Notes: generated from the sequence alone by a model not told the origin. A stretch of DNA of 64,000 bases from Saururus chinensis (GCA_035235625.1 CP141144.1:43026014-43090013); one strand, 5' to 3'. Numbered from the stretch's first letter, positions 22,660 through 35,175 are shown. Translations and numbers: made by a program.

Positions 22660-23932
22660 TTTTGTGTGAATATTGTACCTAACTTTATATATAATCTAAT
22701 ATATAGAAAAATTGGGCCAACCCAGGTTGACTAGCGGTTGAACCCAATTAACCGAAGACCAGTTCGGGTCAATGGCCGTGCCGGTTTTTTAAATATTGGG
22801 CTGGGTTAAGTCAACCCGGGTTAATTGAATGATGACATCATCACCTAAAAATTTTAAAATAGTTCACCATATTTTAGATAAAGTTTCACTTAAACTTATT
22901 CAAAGTTTCACTTAAACCTGTTTGGTTATTCAAAACTTATTAATTCCAACCTATTTCAATAACTAAATCATTCTAAATTTTGCAATCTCATATATAAACA
23001 TGATTTGTAACATAATCATGATTCCAACCAACATATACCAAATCTCAAAATAAACCACTTATACCACTCATTCAAAGTTAAGCCAATCAACACTCAAACC
23101 AAGCTAATCAAGATAGTCCAGATAAGAGTTTCGTTCTATTAGCCCAAGTTCAAGCTTTGATTTGAGCTAACTTGAGTCTAGCCTCGAGTAGAATAGAGCT
23201 GACTCAACAATCCTACTCCAAACCCACAAGTTTAATTATCAAAAACATAAAAAAAACTCATGTGTTTGAGTTATCAAAATGGAATCTAAATTAACTTGAG
23301 AATTGTAAAAATATTTTGTACAAAATGTATATATAGCTAGTTAAGATTTTATCACATATGATTAAAGATGAATTGTGACCTAGTGAGACCATAAAAATTA
23401 GACAAAGCAACCAAATGGGAAACATCAAAGCGAAGTGAGTTTAAGAGAATATAAAATATAAATTATAAATAGATATTTTTTTATTAAAAAAATTGAGTTA
23501 GAAATGAAATGCTAGAAAGAGTAAATTATCTTCCAAGTAGTAGCTTGTAACAACTATAGTAAATGGTTGTAAGTAGTTAAATAAATACAATAAATATTTG
23601 GATTTGAATGATATTTTTCGTTGAGTAAATCACCGTGGTGAATCATGACATGAAGATTATTGTAAAAGATCATAAGCCAATCACTTTTGAAATTAAACCA
23701 CTTAAGACTAACGAGTGTATATATATATATAATTTTTAAATACGTCAAATGGGTAATGGATATATGGGTATGGAAGAACTTTTTCCATTACCTTCCATTA
23801 AGATAACTGTCGGATAAAATTATCCTCTTATTTACCCATTGAATAAATTTAACCATATCATTTAACTTCTTAGCGGTATGGTACATATGGTAGAACGGCA
23901 AAACGGATACCATTGGCAGCCCTACCTGTGAG

Positions 23933-24780
23933 AGTTTGAATATAGAAGATGGGTTTAAACATAAACTGAATGGCTGCAGTCCAAGTGACAAAATAAATAC
24001 GCATGCTCACACATAATGAATATTTGGCTTAACGAAGAATTAGCTAGATTCCCATGGTGATCCAATAGTATCTCTGTAAAGAGTATAAGTGCATCATTGT
24101 AAGAATCTCTCCTGTGGGATAAAATCACAACATGATAGCAGTTTCCTCAAATATAAAATTTCTCACAAGTTTAAATCAACAAGAAGTAATAGTCTCCTGT
24201 AGGATAACTACACTCATCATGATCCAAACTTACAATTCGAATTTAATCTCATAAATTATCATGGTCTAGCTACTATAGTGACAAACAAGATCAATTTAAT
24301 AAATGAGATTAAATTTGACTGCTCACATATAAAACTACTGCTTTAAGTGGATAACTTAAACATGACAATATCTTGATAATAAAGTTGCATGATAAAGCAT
24401 GATATCAACATCAAATGAGGAAGATGTCTATCATACTAGCTCACAAATCAATCACAATATTAGTAAGCTAATCAACTCAAAAGAGGCAAAATTAGACTAA
24501 ATGTAAGCGAATCAATGTAAATCGGCTTAAAAAGGATTGAATTGGATATTTGATTGAGTGAACCAGATTAAATAAAGGTAAAAAAATAAATCAAAATTAG
24601 AAATAAGTTAATAAAAACTTTAATTTTTCACGTAGACCTTTGAATTGTATGATTGGTTAATGGATTCCACATCTAGAGACTCAAAAATGGAACCCAAAAC
24701 TTTAAAAGTTGAGCAAAAGTCAAGATATTGTCACAAATCGAAAAAAATCAAAATAAAAAAAAGTTAATAATCAAGATATT
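23933..24780 (-). repeat. Copia leader and probable 5' LTR region
   Basis: The sequence continues the copia element beyond the hAT insertion. No gag motif is visible, and the composition is that of a non-coding leader or LTR (CACAGGAGAGATTCTTAC block on the minus strand). No convincing primer binding site or LTR match to 8690-8930 was found, so the boundary is a guess. Confidence 0.4.
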
Positions 24781-27700
24781 GTTTGCTTCCTAGCTTCAAC
24801 AATGGGAGGCACAACATCTTCGACTATTGAGGCATCACTCCCAATGTCTTCCCTTGCCTCATTGGCTTCCAAAGAAGTTGCCCCCTCATCGTGGTCAACT
24901 TCCTCTTCGACATGTACCTACTTAGACACACACATATTAGTAGAAGGTTAAGTATAAATAGAACAAAATTAGGACAAGGTGAAACAATTATTATAGTAAG
25001 GTCTAAAGCATGCCAATTTAATAATAGAACCTAGGGGTGGGACATACATGTCCACTATCTAAAAAAATTATATTACCTAACCTAACTTTGGAACTGTGTG
25101 AAGAGGTATTGTTGGGCATCCTCTTCATCAAAACCTGAAGCTCTAGCATCCCTCCCTTCCTAGTCAAAAGTAATTAATGTAAATCATAGGATAATTATCT
25201 TGAAATGATTTGAACAATATAACTTAACATTAGTGGAAAGTCATTACTATCCTTATATTTTATCCAACTTGAGATGGGTCCGATGACCTCCTATGCCTTG
25301 ACAAAATACATGAACATCTTCAAACAATTTGTATACCTTTATCTCCAATCGGTCAATTGTAGCCACCTTGAGCTGAATTATGTCTAGTATGCAAACCACC
25401 TTAAGTAAGGTGTCTTTGAACTATTACATTTGGCTTTGCACACTTTCTCCCATTACCCCCTCTGCGTGGCTAGTTTCATTGCTTGGTCTATCATCAACAA
25501 ATGAAACAATTTTTGCAGGAACTCTTAGAGGATCCTCCTCCATCTTTGCCTCGTCCTCTAGCCCTTATAGGGAACCGCCACTATGGACCTCTAATTATTA
25601 AAGATAACTTGGTCCCCCTTTAAAAAATTCTTCATCCCCTTGGCTGCTTTGATAATGTCATCCTCATCCTTTGCTTGGGTCTCATCCAATCATCTATACA
25701 TGAGTACCTCTAATCCAAAATAATTCACTATAAATAAGTAAATAATTAGGCTCAAATGTAAATTCATAGTAAGAAGAAAAATTAAATTATATTACCTTGT
25801 CCCCTACAAAAAACAGTTTTGTCGATTGCTTCATAAGTGGGCTTCTTGTAGTTCGCCCAATTCAACAACTATGAAAAAACATCTTGTATGCGACTGGCAC
25901 ACATGTCTTCTAGAGGAGTTCTTTTTATTGCCCACACCTGCATGTTCAAATCATTAAATATGTGTCATATTCTCATTGTAAGCACATTACATTAAATCCT
26001 TAATCAAACTACTCACACAACATAACAACATTTCTGGTACAAATTGTGCATTATGTAAGTAGTCTTGCTCATGACCTTCCTTGCTTCCACTAGGCCATTG
26101 AGGGTATCTCAGTAGGCCATGTTCCCCCATGGATAAGAATCAAACTCTTCATCATCTGCCAACCAAAAGAAGTGCCTATCCACCTTGTGCGCCCACCCTC
26201 TCCCAAACACAAAAGAAACCAAGACTAAGACACAAGCCAACTTCACCACGTCCTCGTCACTTTTGCAAATTATTATCTTCTGGTATATTTTCTCTTTCAT
26301 AATGTGGAGATTCTCCTTACCGAATACGATACATAGTAGGGAGTCCTTGCTCAACACCTTTGGAACTACTAGGAGGGGTGGGAGTAATATGCCATTTGTA
26401 GACCACTAACTTGTGTAGATCTCAATTGAGATATCTTCATAGAATAACTTTCCATCACTTGAAACCTTTAATCTCCTTGATGAATTTTGATAATGTGGTG
26501 CAATGCTTGACAATGGAACATAAAGTTCTCTATACACAACTCCATGTATCTCCCAAAACATGAAGCTGCATACATTTTTACTTGGATGTTTATGTTTTGA
26601 GAAGTGATCTTGAAGCCTACAAATATATGAAATAGGTTGATTTTGGTTGCGGGTCACCCTCATGGGCTCTACCCTTGTCGGTTTCCAATGTCTAGAAGGT
26701 CACGCTCTCCTTCCTAGGTAACTTCACCCTGCAATGATTAATAATTGTATAGCAAACAAATTAAATTTTTTAATAATCATATTATGTTCTTACTATCTAA
26801 AACACACACATGTTCATAATTTTGCATGTACACTTCTAATACAATTAAACTATATGCAAATAATTACATAACTAGCACTTAATTAGCATTACAAAAACAC
26901 ACATTATTAATTTTATGAATAGTATCATGTAATGCACACAACATGTTCCTAATTTCGCACTTGCAATTCCAATACCACAAACCTATATGAAAATAATGAG
27001 GTAAAAAGCCCTTAATTATCATAATATAAAAAATATAATTTCAACCTTACCTATCATGTATTACTATATCTCAAGGCATGTAGAACTTAACACCCAACAC
27101 AAACAAGGGGGCTAACACGCTACATACACACTTCTTTCTCTTCCTAAATATAAATCTAATTTGATCAAATCACATAACCACACAATGTACTTTGAAAATA
27201 AAAACCTCCTAATATCTACCAGACAATAGTAAAGCCCTATCAGTTAACTTCTTTTTATCCATTACTCAAGGATATATGGTTTCCTCCTTGCTAGACATCA
27301 GCTCACTTCCTTCAAAACATGGGTAAAATTAATGAGGTAAATTGTTCTTACTTAGCCTACCAATAGAAAATACTTGTACCCTTATTTGCCCTCTATTATT
27401 ATCTATTAGAGGCATGCATACTAAGCACCAAACACACAAGATATTCTTGATAATATAACTTACATAGATTGCTCCTACTTGCCAAAGGATATTTGCAATG
27501 CATTAATTGAGTTAGGATTATTTTTAAGGCATTATGTTGCAAGACATTGAACTTGAATATGTTTAAGTAAATGGAGAAAGACATTATCATATTGTGCAAG
27601 CTTGAAAAGTTATTCCCACCTTCATTCTTGATGTGATGGTCCATTTGGCTATTCATCTTCTGCGTGAGGCTATTCTTGCTGGACCTATGTAATATCAATG

Positions 27701-27787
27701 GAAGTTTCCTATTGAAAGGTTTTTACATACTTTGAAGGAATATGTAAGAAATAAAGCATGCCTAGAAGGCTTTATTGTAGAAACTTA
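24781..27787 (-). mobile_element. Remnant region with a DUF1985-like protein piece; element type unclear
   Basis: The segment starts with a minus-strand acidic/Ala-rich piece (VHVEEEVDHDEGATSLEANE) near 24800-24920, followed by broken frames. It contains the DUF1985-like stretch at 25830-26360. This combination is common in plant Mutator-like and other DNA transposons that carry Ulp1-type genes, but the terminal repeats are not identified. Confidence 0.4.
25830..26360 (-). pseudogene. DUF1985-like fragment (Ulp1-associated transposon protein)
   Basis: The open part on the minus strand (26357-26109) reads KLACVLVLVSFVFGRGWAHK, VDRHFFWLADDEEFDSYPWG and NMAY. After a stop and frame changes it continues with MQVWAIKRTPLEDMCASRIQ and LLNWANYKKPTYEAI. 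The order VDDLEEF..YPWG, then QVWA-E-IP, then R-L-W...KPTY is that of DUF1985 proteins, which accompany Ulp1-like SUMO-protease genes in plant transposons. No Ulp1 catalytic His-Asp-Cys part was found. It is broken by stops. Confidence 0.5.
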
Positions 27788-28395
27788 CACTACAACAAAA
27801 TGTAGCATTAGCGACGCAAAATCAAGCGTTGCTAAAAATAACTACTTGCGACGCATAAAAAACGTCGCAATAAAATCAACTATTAGCAATGCATAAATAT
27901 ATGCATCGCTAATAGTCAGATATTAGCGACACTTAGTTTAAAGTGTCGCTAATACTGATCATATTAGCGACGCTTTATTATGAGCGTCGCTAATAGTTTA
28001 TTTATTTGTGACGCTTTATACAAATGTCGCTAAAAGATATATATTTTTAATAAAAAATAAAAAAATTATAACTATTAGAGTCACTTTTTGAGCGTCACTA
28101 ATAGTTATTAATTAAAAATAAAAAAATAACATTTTGAATTATTAGCGACACTTATAAACAAGCATCGCAAATAGCATTGATAATAACAACGCTTGTTTAC
28201 AAGCGTCTCTAATAGCTTTATTAAATAATTTTAATTAATAAATAATAATAAATATAAAAAAATTAAAATGAACTTCCTAAATATAATATAATTAATTCAA
28301 TATTAACTATTTGCATATATAATAAATAAATATTATTTTTTAATAAAAAGTAGTATTAATAATAGATTAAACTTTCACTATCTATATATAATATA
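27788..28395 (+). mobile_element. CACTA (En/Spm) transposon end with nine subterminal hairpins, truncated
   Basis: CACTACAACAAAA at 27788 is the standard CACTA terminus. It is followed by nine short inverted repeats of the form TTAGCGACGC-spacer-GCGTCGCTAA (starting near 27806, 27844, 27880, 27922, 27961, 28005, 28074, 28138 and 28180). Such subterminal repeats bind the element's transposase in known CACTA elements. The opposite end (TTTTGTTGTAGTG) was not found before the gypsy LTR begins at 28396, so the element is cut there. No transposase is present. Confidence 0.85.
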
Positions 28396-30213
28396 ACTCG
28401 ATCACCATGCTTATGTGTCTTTTCAAAAATAATCTTAAGAATCTTCCTTTCAACGAGGACAAGTCCTCTAAAATCGTCTTTCAAACATATTGTATTCATT
28501 CGCAATGAAAACAGTGGCGAAGCTAGTTTGTCTCTATTTCACATGCTTTAACGTGTATAATTTATATCAAATTCCATAGATAAACATTTGATTAAACTAT
28601 CATATATGAGGCAATCGTAAAGCATGCAATATATACCACATATTCGTTTCCAACAGAATTAAATCTATGAGGAAAATCATAAAACATATAGTATAAAAAA
28701 TATATCCACTTTCAGCGGCTAATCGTTCGACTAATTGAATATATAATAGTATTATAAACATACGATATATAAATTATATTCTATCTCAATAATTAACCAT
28801 TCGACAGATCGAATATATGTGCACAAATCATAAATCATAATGAAAGTATTCTCTAATGCATAACATGCGAGAGTCATATAAATAATAAGTTAAAAATACA
28901 ACAAAAGTTTATAATCATGCCTTAAGAAAGGATAAAAGCCCCTAGCTCGCTCTTTGCACAAGTTCGAAGTTGATACACTGGACACAACGAAATTGGATAT
29001 CCACTTCTAGGGTTCTGGAGGCCTCCAACCAGAAAAATAACCTTGCCATGATGTCTGACACACTCGATTTAGGTAATAATGACTCTTGAATAGAAGAAAA
29101 CGGACTCATATTGACTCTAGAAACTCTTTTTCTGTGCCTGTAGGCTACGGATAGAACCTCCCCTTGACCCGGAATACTTTTCTCTTTTCATACCCGTAGG
29201 CTATGGATAGAATCTCCCCTTGACCTGGAATACTTTTATCTTTCCATGCCCGTAGGCTATGGACAGAACTTCCCCTTGGCCCGGGACACTTTTCTCACAA
29301 CACACTCGTAGGCGACGGACATAATCTCCCCTTACCCGGAGACACTTCACCCTTTACGTGCTCGTAGGCTGCTGACATAACCTCCCCTTACCCCAAGGCA
29401 TTTCCCCTATATAGGGTCTCTAACTCAAGAAATGGATGCTTCCATTGCGTATAACACCCTCAAATTAGTTAAGAACGATTTTTGAATAGAAGAAAATAAA
29501 CTAAGAACAACTTCAGAAACTTCTCTGAAAAAATGAATGGAAAATGGGAATTTATAGGAATAGCCTGCGAGCCGAAGGCATGTCGTGCACACATGCATGC
29601 AACACGCATCGTGTATTGATTAGAAGATGGTGACGCATCACCGCTCTTAATGCACACATGGCGCACGCATTTGCACTACTTGCGTGAACCATGCGGCGAC
29701 GTCGCACGTTTCATAGACACTCCGCACATCCGTTTCGTGCGGCACAGCTCACAAGCCGTGGCTAACGCTGCAGCTCAGCTTGGCTCGGCACAAGCTGCTG
29801 GCGTCATCAACGACGCCAACTATTTTGTTCTTTTCTTAATTTTTTAATAATATTTCAATCAAATACCAATCTAACTTCAAAATACGATAACTTCTTATCC
29901 CGAAGTCGGAATCGTGTGTTCTTGGTAGCAATGGACTAGTACTGATGAGACCTTCGAAACTAGACCCCACATGGTTAGGTTATCTTGCACTTTTAAAGTG
30001 GGAAACCGCCTATGTGGCACGCTTCCTGAGGTCATGACTTTCTCTCTTGACCTCCGTTTCATGCATTCTTAGGTTCGTTATGCTTGTCTTATCGAGCTCT
30101 ATCACGCCCACATAAAAACTATCCAAACCTCTAAATAATTTAAAATAATTTAAAACTCATAAATTAACTTTATTAGAGACAAGAAATCATACCAAAATTT
30201 TGCAGTTATTACA
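28396..30213 (-). repeat. 3' LTR of the chromovirus-like element (truncated)
   Basis: On the minus strand it starts TGTAATAACTGCAAAATTTT directly after the polypurine tract and runs to 28396, where similarity to the 5' LTR (34462) ends abruptly at the CACTA fragment. Confidence 0.85.
29137..29416 (-). repeat. 56-bp tandem repeat, five copies, in the 3' LTR
   Basis: The CCCGTAGGCTATGG-type anchor recurs at 29137, 29193, 29249, 29305 and 29361, exactly 56 bp apart, followed each time by ACCTCCCCTTGACCCGG-like text. The 5' LTR has four copies. Confidence 0.95.
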
Positions 30214-33200
30214 ATCTACCCCCCTTAAAGAAATTTTATCCTCGAAATTTGCACCTTGTACTCATCGAAAAGTTTAGGACACTTCTCCATCACTTTTCTT
30301 TCTAACTCCCAAGCTTCTAAGTCACTTCCTCTGATAGTGGTGTTGTCATAACTCTTTCCTCCAAAGATAAATCATATCTTTGGGCGACTGGTGTTTAGTC
30401 CATGACGTGCGAAGCATCTTACCTGAGCTTCCAAAGTATGGACACCGGAAACACATCTTAACTACCATTAGGCTAAGGGGAAATGCTACTCTTTAAGCCA
30501 TCAACCCCACCTTGTCCAAGCTTACAAAGATCCTACCATACTTCCGCTACACACTCTGATGTACTTCACCGAATTTTAATTAATGCTGCAATCACTCAGG
30601 TTTCACCAACTTACCCTTCACATGTTTGTGCTCTCTCTCTAATCCATCTCATGAGCACAACATATCTTTTTTGTTTGAATCTTCCTCTCTTACCAACTTT
30701 TTGTTCGTGAATGGAACATCATACCAATCCTTAGGTTGGTACCGAATTCTTTTTTAAGTCCTTGCTACAACTTGAAATATAAACTAACTACCTTGCTCTG
30801 AGATAATCGAAGATGGCACTCTTTGTCGACCTACCATTTCTTTCACATATCTCCCTAGCTTGTGTTGTCCTTGATAAACTTGAAATCAAATCCATAACAA
30901 TGTACTCTTGCTTTCATTCTGGAATTTCCATCGATTAAAGAGTACCTAAACATTCCTACTGTTTGGCTTTGACCTACTGACAAATACTCTCCTCAAAACA
31001 TCCTCTCTTATGTCCTTTTTCATTTCATTCCATCCAACTGAAAATTCCTTTTTAGGTCTTAAATACCTCTTCATTCCTCCCGGCTAGATAGCGTAATGAG
31101 ATTTATACACTTCACATGATAGCTCATTCTTTAGCTCGAGTATTGTCAGAATCTCTAATTCTTATCCGAGGTCAATACTTTCATTATAGCTTTGCCAAGG
31201 TTAGGCTTTCTACATAATGTTCACACTTCCTTATCTTCTTTCTATGGATTTGAGGTGAACTCACCCGATGCTGATTTTGCCTCTAAATTAACCACAAGAA
31301 TTCTCTTATTTCTAAGCCGCACATCAAGTTAAAACCTTAATGTCTTATTCCAATAACTTCCACTCATTCCGAGCATTTAAGCAATCTATTCTTTGGTCTT
31401 ATGACTCAATGCATCCGATGCTACTTTCTCAATCCACATCCACACACCAAATGTGAAGCTCACATCAATACTATCAAGAAAACCTCAACCAATCATCCAC
31501 ATACACTAACTACCCTTCCACCATTTCTCATCGGGTCTTGACTCATTTATGATAAAATAGTACAATACCTAGTCCAATTCAGCTGACAACCATCCATACG
31601 ATGCTTCATAAGCAGTACTCCCCTTTCTTTTGAACTATCATGTCCCAGATAACATCAATTACTCAATGCATTAATCATGTAGCTGAGGAGCTTTCCATGA
31701 TTGTAAAACTATTTGTAAAATGTTCTTGTTCAAAAAGAAGCCCTTTAGATATCTCTTCTCAAATCCTCAGTTGATGACATCGAGATCTTGAATCACTCCA
31801 AGAGAACATCTTAGCTGATTGTAGCTGGTCGAAGAGATCCATCTTACTTCTTTAAAAAAATTACATGCGCTCCTCTAGGAAAAACTCTTAGATGGATAAT
31901 GTCTTGACCAACCGACCTTAACTTTGTTTTGTTAATCCTCTAAGATCTTCTACACCTATTCTTTAAGGTGTCTTTGAAAAGTACTGGTAGTATGTCCGAC
32001 TCCTCCAAACTATTTTCCTTTGCTCCATCAGAAATAAATGCAGCAAGGTAAGTCGAACACCCTTCACTCAGCTATTTCTATACTTTGTGGCAGATACAAC
32101 ACACTGACTTGACTTATCTTGAATTTCCTTGAAACACTAAGCTCTCTTTTCCAAAAGTTTTTCACTTTTCCATAATCTACTCTCTTGTTGAAAGAGAAAT
32201 TCGTTTCCGTTGATGGTCATCACAAAGCTACCTTCCTTGTCCTATAAAAATATATCATCTTTCTGTCCGTTGGAACTTTCATCACCTTAAAACTCTTTCC
32301 ACTTCAAGGTCCAATTCTCGACTGCCTTAGAATCGCCCTATCCTGTAAAGTTGGAGAAATCGTCTTCACTCACTCTAACGAATGATCCTTCTCACTATGA
32401 TTATTCTCAACAGAATAATTACAATCACTTTAGCAATTGGAGTTAGGCATGAACCACTGCACTTAATTCAACATCTAGCATCTTCAACCAATCGTTTCCA
32501 GAAAACAAAGATTTCTATCAAGGTCCTTCGAGTCACTAATTTCTAAACTAATACTTCAACAAAAGTCAAGTCATCTGACCATGTCTACCTCCTCCATGGT
32601 TAGAAACATCCTTGGGGTACTACTCGATTGTAACCACCTTGAATTAATAGTTTGTTCCACACACACAAACAATTTTTTCTACACTACTCTTTCTTAAAAC
32701 GAGACGTGTGTTTTACAACACCTAGCTCACTCATTTTCAAAATCAAAACACGCAAAATCCTTCCAATAATAACAATTATTATTGGGCAACACAACCATAA
32801 AACCAGAAAATTCATTGTTGGTTTTAACATATCTGGAAGTACTTTTGATTAGCTATTTCAAAAACAGTATTATGCTATAGCAGCGCAACCCAACCTTAGA
32901 GATGCCCACTAACACCGCATGTCCAATATCATGGGTGTTTGGTGGTTTCTCCGCAGCAGTTCCACAACCCTTCTAGACATGTTACCTAATTATATGCATT
33001 GACATATCTTGAAGTGTACGTGTAACAGTGCTTCTAAGTGGCCTCAAGTACTCACATCCCATACCACGAGTATTTTGCGACACCTCAAAAATAACTTTAT
33101 GCTAAACGAGCGCAACAACCCATGGAGCTATCCATTAATACCGCATGTCCCATACCACAAGCATTTGGTGGATTTCTCCTTGGTAGTTCCACAACCTTAC

Positions 33201-33339
33201 AAGAATATCGATCTAGATTTAGTCTAGATTCAACATTATTTTTCACCTCATGCTACACCCACTGACTCAAATGAAAAAAATTAGTCTAGATTCAACATTA
33301 TTTTTCACCTCATGTATTTGTAGGCAGAATTTCCTTGTT
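30214..33339 (-). pseudogene. Degenerate gypsy internal region with chromodomain-type C-terminus
   Basis: Next to the polypurine tract (TTTAAGGGGGGTAGA on the minus strand) the text reads TTIRGSDLEAWELERKVMEK and CPKLFDEY. This matches the end of plant chromovirus polyproteins (EATWE.E..M...YPHLF). Further upstream, VASDALSHKTKE near 31390-31440 matches the VADALSRK block after RNase H. The rest is too decayed to assign. No continuous frame above about 75 codons is coding-like. Confidence 0.65.
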
Positions 33340-33351
33340 GCTCCGATACCA
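33340..33351 (-). other. Primer binding site, initiator tRNA-Met type
   Basis: The minus strand reads TGGTATCGGAGC, adjacent to the LTR end GGGGCGTGACA with two or three bases between. It carries the same A-to-G change as the site at 2582-2593. Confidence 0.85.
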
Positions 33352-35175
33352 ACTGTCACGCCCCGGGATTTTTGGAAGTATAAAAATTTTCTTTTCACAA
33401 AAATATCAGAGTTTACCCGGGCCCGCAACTGGAGCCACTCGCCTTATGCGATAATATAATAATATCCTTAGGAACTACGGTCCATGTATAAACACACAAG
33501 AGAAAATAATAAAGAGTTCTTACTCGTTTCGGTGCAATTGAAATCCTTAAAATCACATCAATAAAACTTGGAGTAGGCCCTTCTATTAGCACACTAAGCT
33601 TTGTCGAGTTTGCAAAGTCTGGGGGCTGGTGAGTATTTTAAAATACTTAGTAGGGGAGTTTATACTATTAGACATTAATAAACACATGGAAGTTTCATAA
33701 CACATATTATATATATTTTTTTCATAAAAACAGGGTGTGCCTCTCACCCAAAATCACCCTTAGTGCTTCTTCCTACATATCAAAGCTACTTTTCGGGTTT
33801 CCAAGCTCACACAGCTTGCTACAAATATCCAAGACATATATGTTAATAATAGGAATTTACTGCGGGTACAAAACAGTGACCTCTTACTCCTCCAAAGATC
33901 ATCTCAAAATAATTCGTGCTTGTGGATAGAAGAGCCACCCATGCTCATGGGGCTTCAGGATCTAGAGAGTAGAGAGTCTTTCCATAATATTCTCTACCCT
34001 ACCGCGCATAGCCTTGATAGGTATCATTCGTTAGGGGCTAATTAGGGGCCTTGCCCTTCGTTAGGGGCTCACCAGGCTAAAATAGGTATCTTACATCTGA
34101 TTCCGAACTGGATTAATTGTGTCCTTAACTAGTCAACGGATCTTTATTGAAATACTCATGAGTCCTAGACTCATAGTCCAACAATAACTCCAGACAACCA
34201 AAACACTCATGAGTCCCAGACTTATAGTTTTGAGTCCTAGACTCATAATCTTGAGTCCCATACTCAATCGAAATATCATACAGTTCCCATACTCCAAAAA
34301 TGACTGTTTTCTTTTAAAACATTCTATCTCAATGTTTATCCTTTTGAAAACCCTAGATCCACCTCTACAAGTCATGGGAGTGTCACTATCAACGACTACA
34401 AAGGCAAGGTTGGTCGCTCATTCCAATGAGATAGTTATCCCTTATTGGTCTCGCTTCAATGACTCAATCACCATGCATATACGTCTTTTAAAAAATAATC
34501 TTGAGAATCCTCTTTCAACAAGGACGAGTCCACTAAAATTGTCTTTCAAACATATTATATTCATTCGCAATGAAAACAGTGGCGAAGCTAGTTTGTTTCT
34601 ATCTTACACGCTCCAACGTGTATAATTTATATTATAATCCACAGACAAACATTCAAATAAATTATCATATATGAGGTAATCGAAAATCATGCAGTATATA
34701 CAACATATCCGTTTCCAAAGAAATTATATCTATGACGAAAATCATAAAGCATGCAGTATATAAAATATATCTGCTTCCAGCAGCTAATCATTCGACTAAT
34801 TGAATATATATAATAGTATTATAAACATATGATATATAAATCATATTATATCTCAACGATTAACCATTCGACAGATCGAATATATGTGTACAAATCATAA
34901 GTCATAACTTGAAAGTAATCTCTAACCCATAATATGTGAGATTCATATAAATAATAAGTTAAAAACACAACCAAAGTTTATAATCATACCTTAAGAAAGG
35001 ATAAAAGCCCCTACCCCACTCTCCGTGCTAGTTCGAAGCCGATACACCGGACAAAGAACGACTTCAGAATGGAAGAAAAATAACTCCGGACATCCAGCAT
35101 GCTTGATTTAGGTAAGAATGCCTCTTGAATGGAAGAAAACAAACTCATATTGACTCTAGAAACTCTTTTTCCATG

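Larger units (their letters stand above)
22262..22799. mobile_element. Small TIR element nested in the hAT transposon, with tRNA-like segments
   Basis: The ends CCAATGTTTTAAAAATAGGC and, inverted from the right, CCCAATATTTAAAAAACCGG form imperfect inverted repeats, followed by GGCC- and ACCCG-rich arms. The flanks GGTTGGG and GCTGGGTT are similar but not a clean duplication, so the superfamily is open (Mutator-like or hAT-like). It encloses two tRNA-like stretches on the minus strand. Confidence 0.6.
21674..23924. mobile_element. hAT-type DNA transposon, non-autonomous, with perfect 8-bp target duplication
   Basis: The left end TAGGGCTGCCAATGG and the right end CCATTGGCAGCCCTA are exact 15-bp inverted repeats; similarity continues inward with CGG-rich blocks. 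CCTGTGAG flanks both sides (21666-21673 and 23925-23932). An eight-base duplication and a TAGGG end are typical of the hAT superfamily. No transposase frame with the hAT dimerisation domain is visible in 2251 bp, so movement would have needed an enzyme from elsewhere. It sits in the copia gag/leader and carries a smaller TIR element (22262-22799). Confidence 0.93.
8690..24780 (-). mobile_element. Ty1/copia retrotransposon, split by at least four later insertions
   Basis: Minus-strand fragments in the right order are gag (21673-20880), integrase (20880-19667), the connection and RT start (12887-12310), RT (10828-10600), RNase H (about 10580-9500, triplicated), polypurine tract and 3' LTR (below about 8947). 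Integrase before RT is the Ty1/copia order. The frame can be followed across each insertion: the chain breaks at 10834-12309, 12888-19666 and 21674-23924 and resumes with the expected next residues. Without these inserts the element would be about 5.6 kb. Stops and frameshifts are many. The outer limits are approximate because the two LTRs could not be matched by eye. Confidence 0.85.

Noticed and set aside
27788-28260. Hairpin array as a microRNA cluster
   Set aside because: Arms are only about 10-17 bp, and the array starts at a CACTA terminus, which explains it better.
29137-29416. Regular 56-bp repeats as a possible CRISPR-like array
   Set aside because: Units are contiguous without unique spacers, lie inside an LTR, and the genome is a plant.
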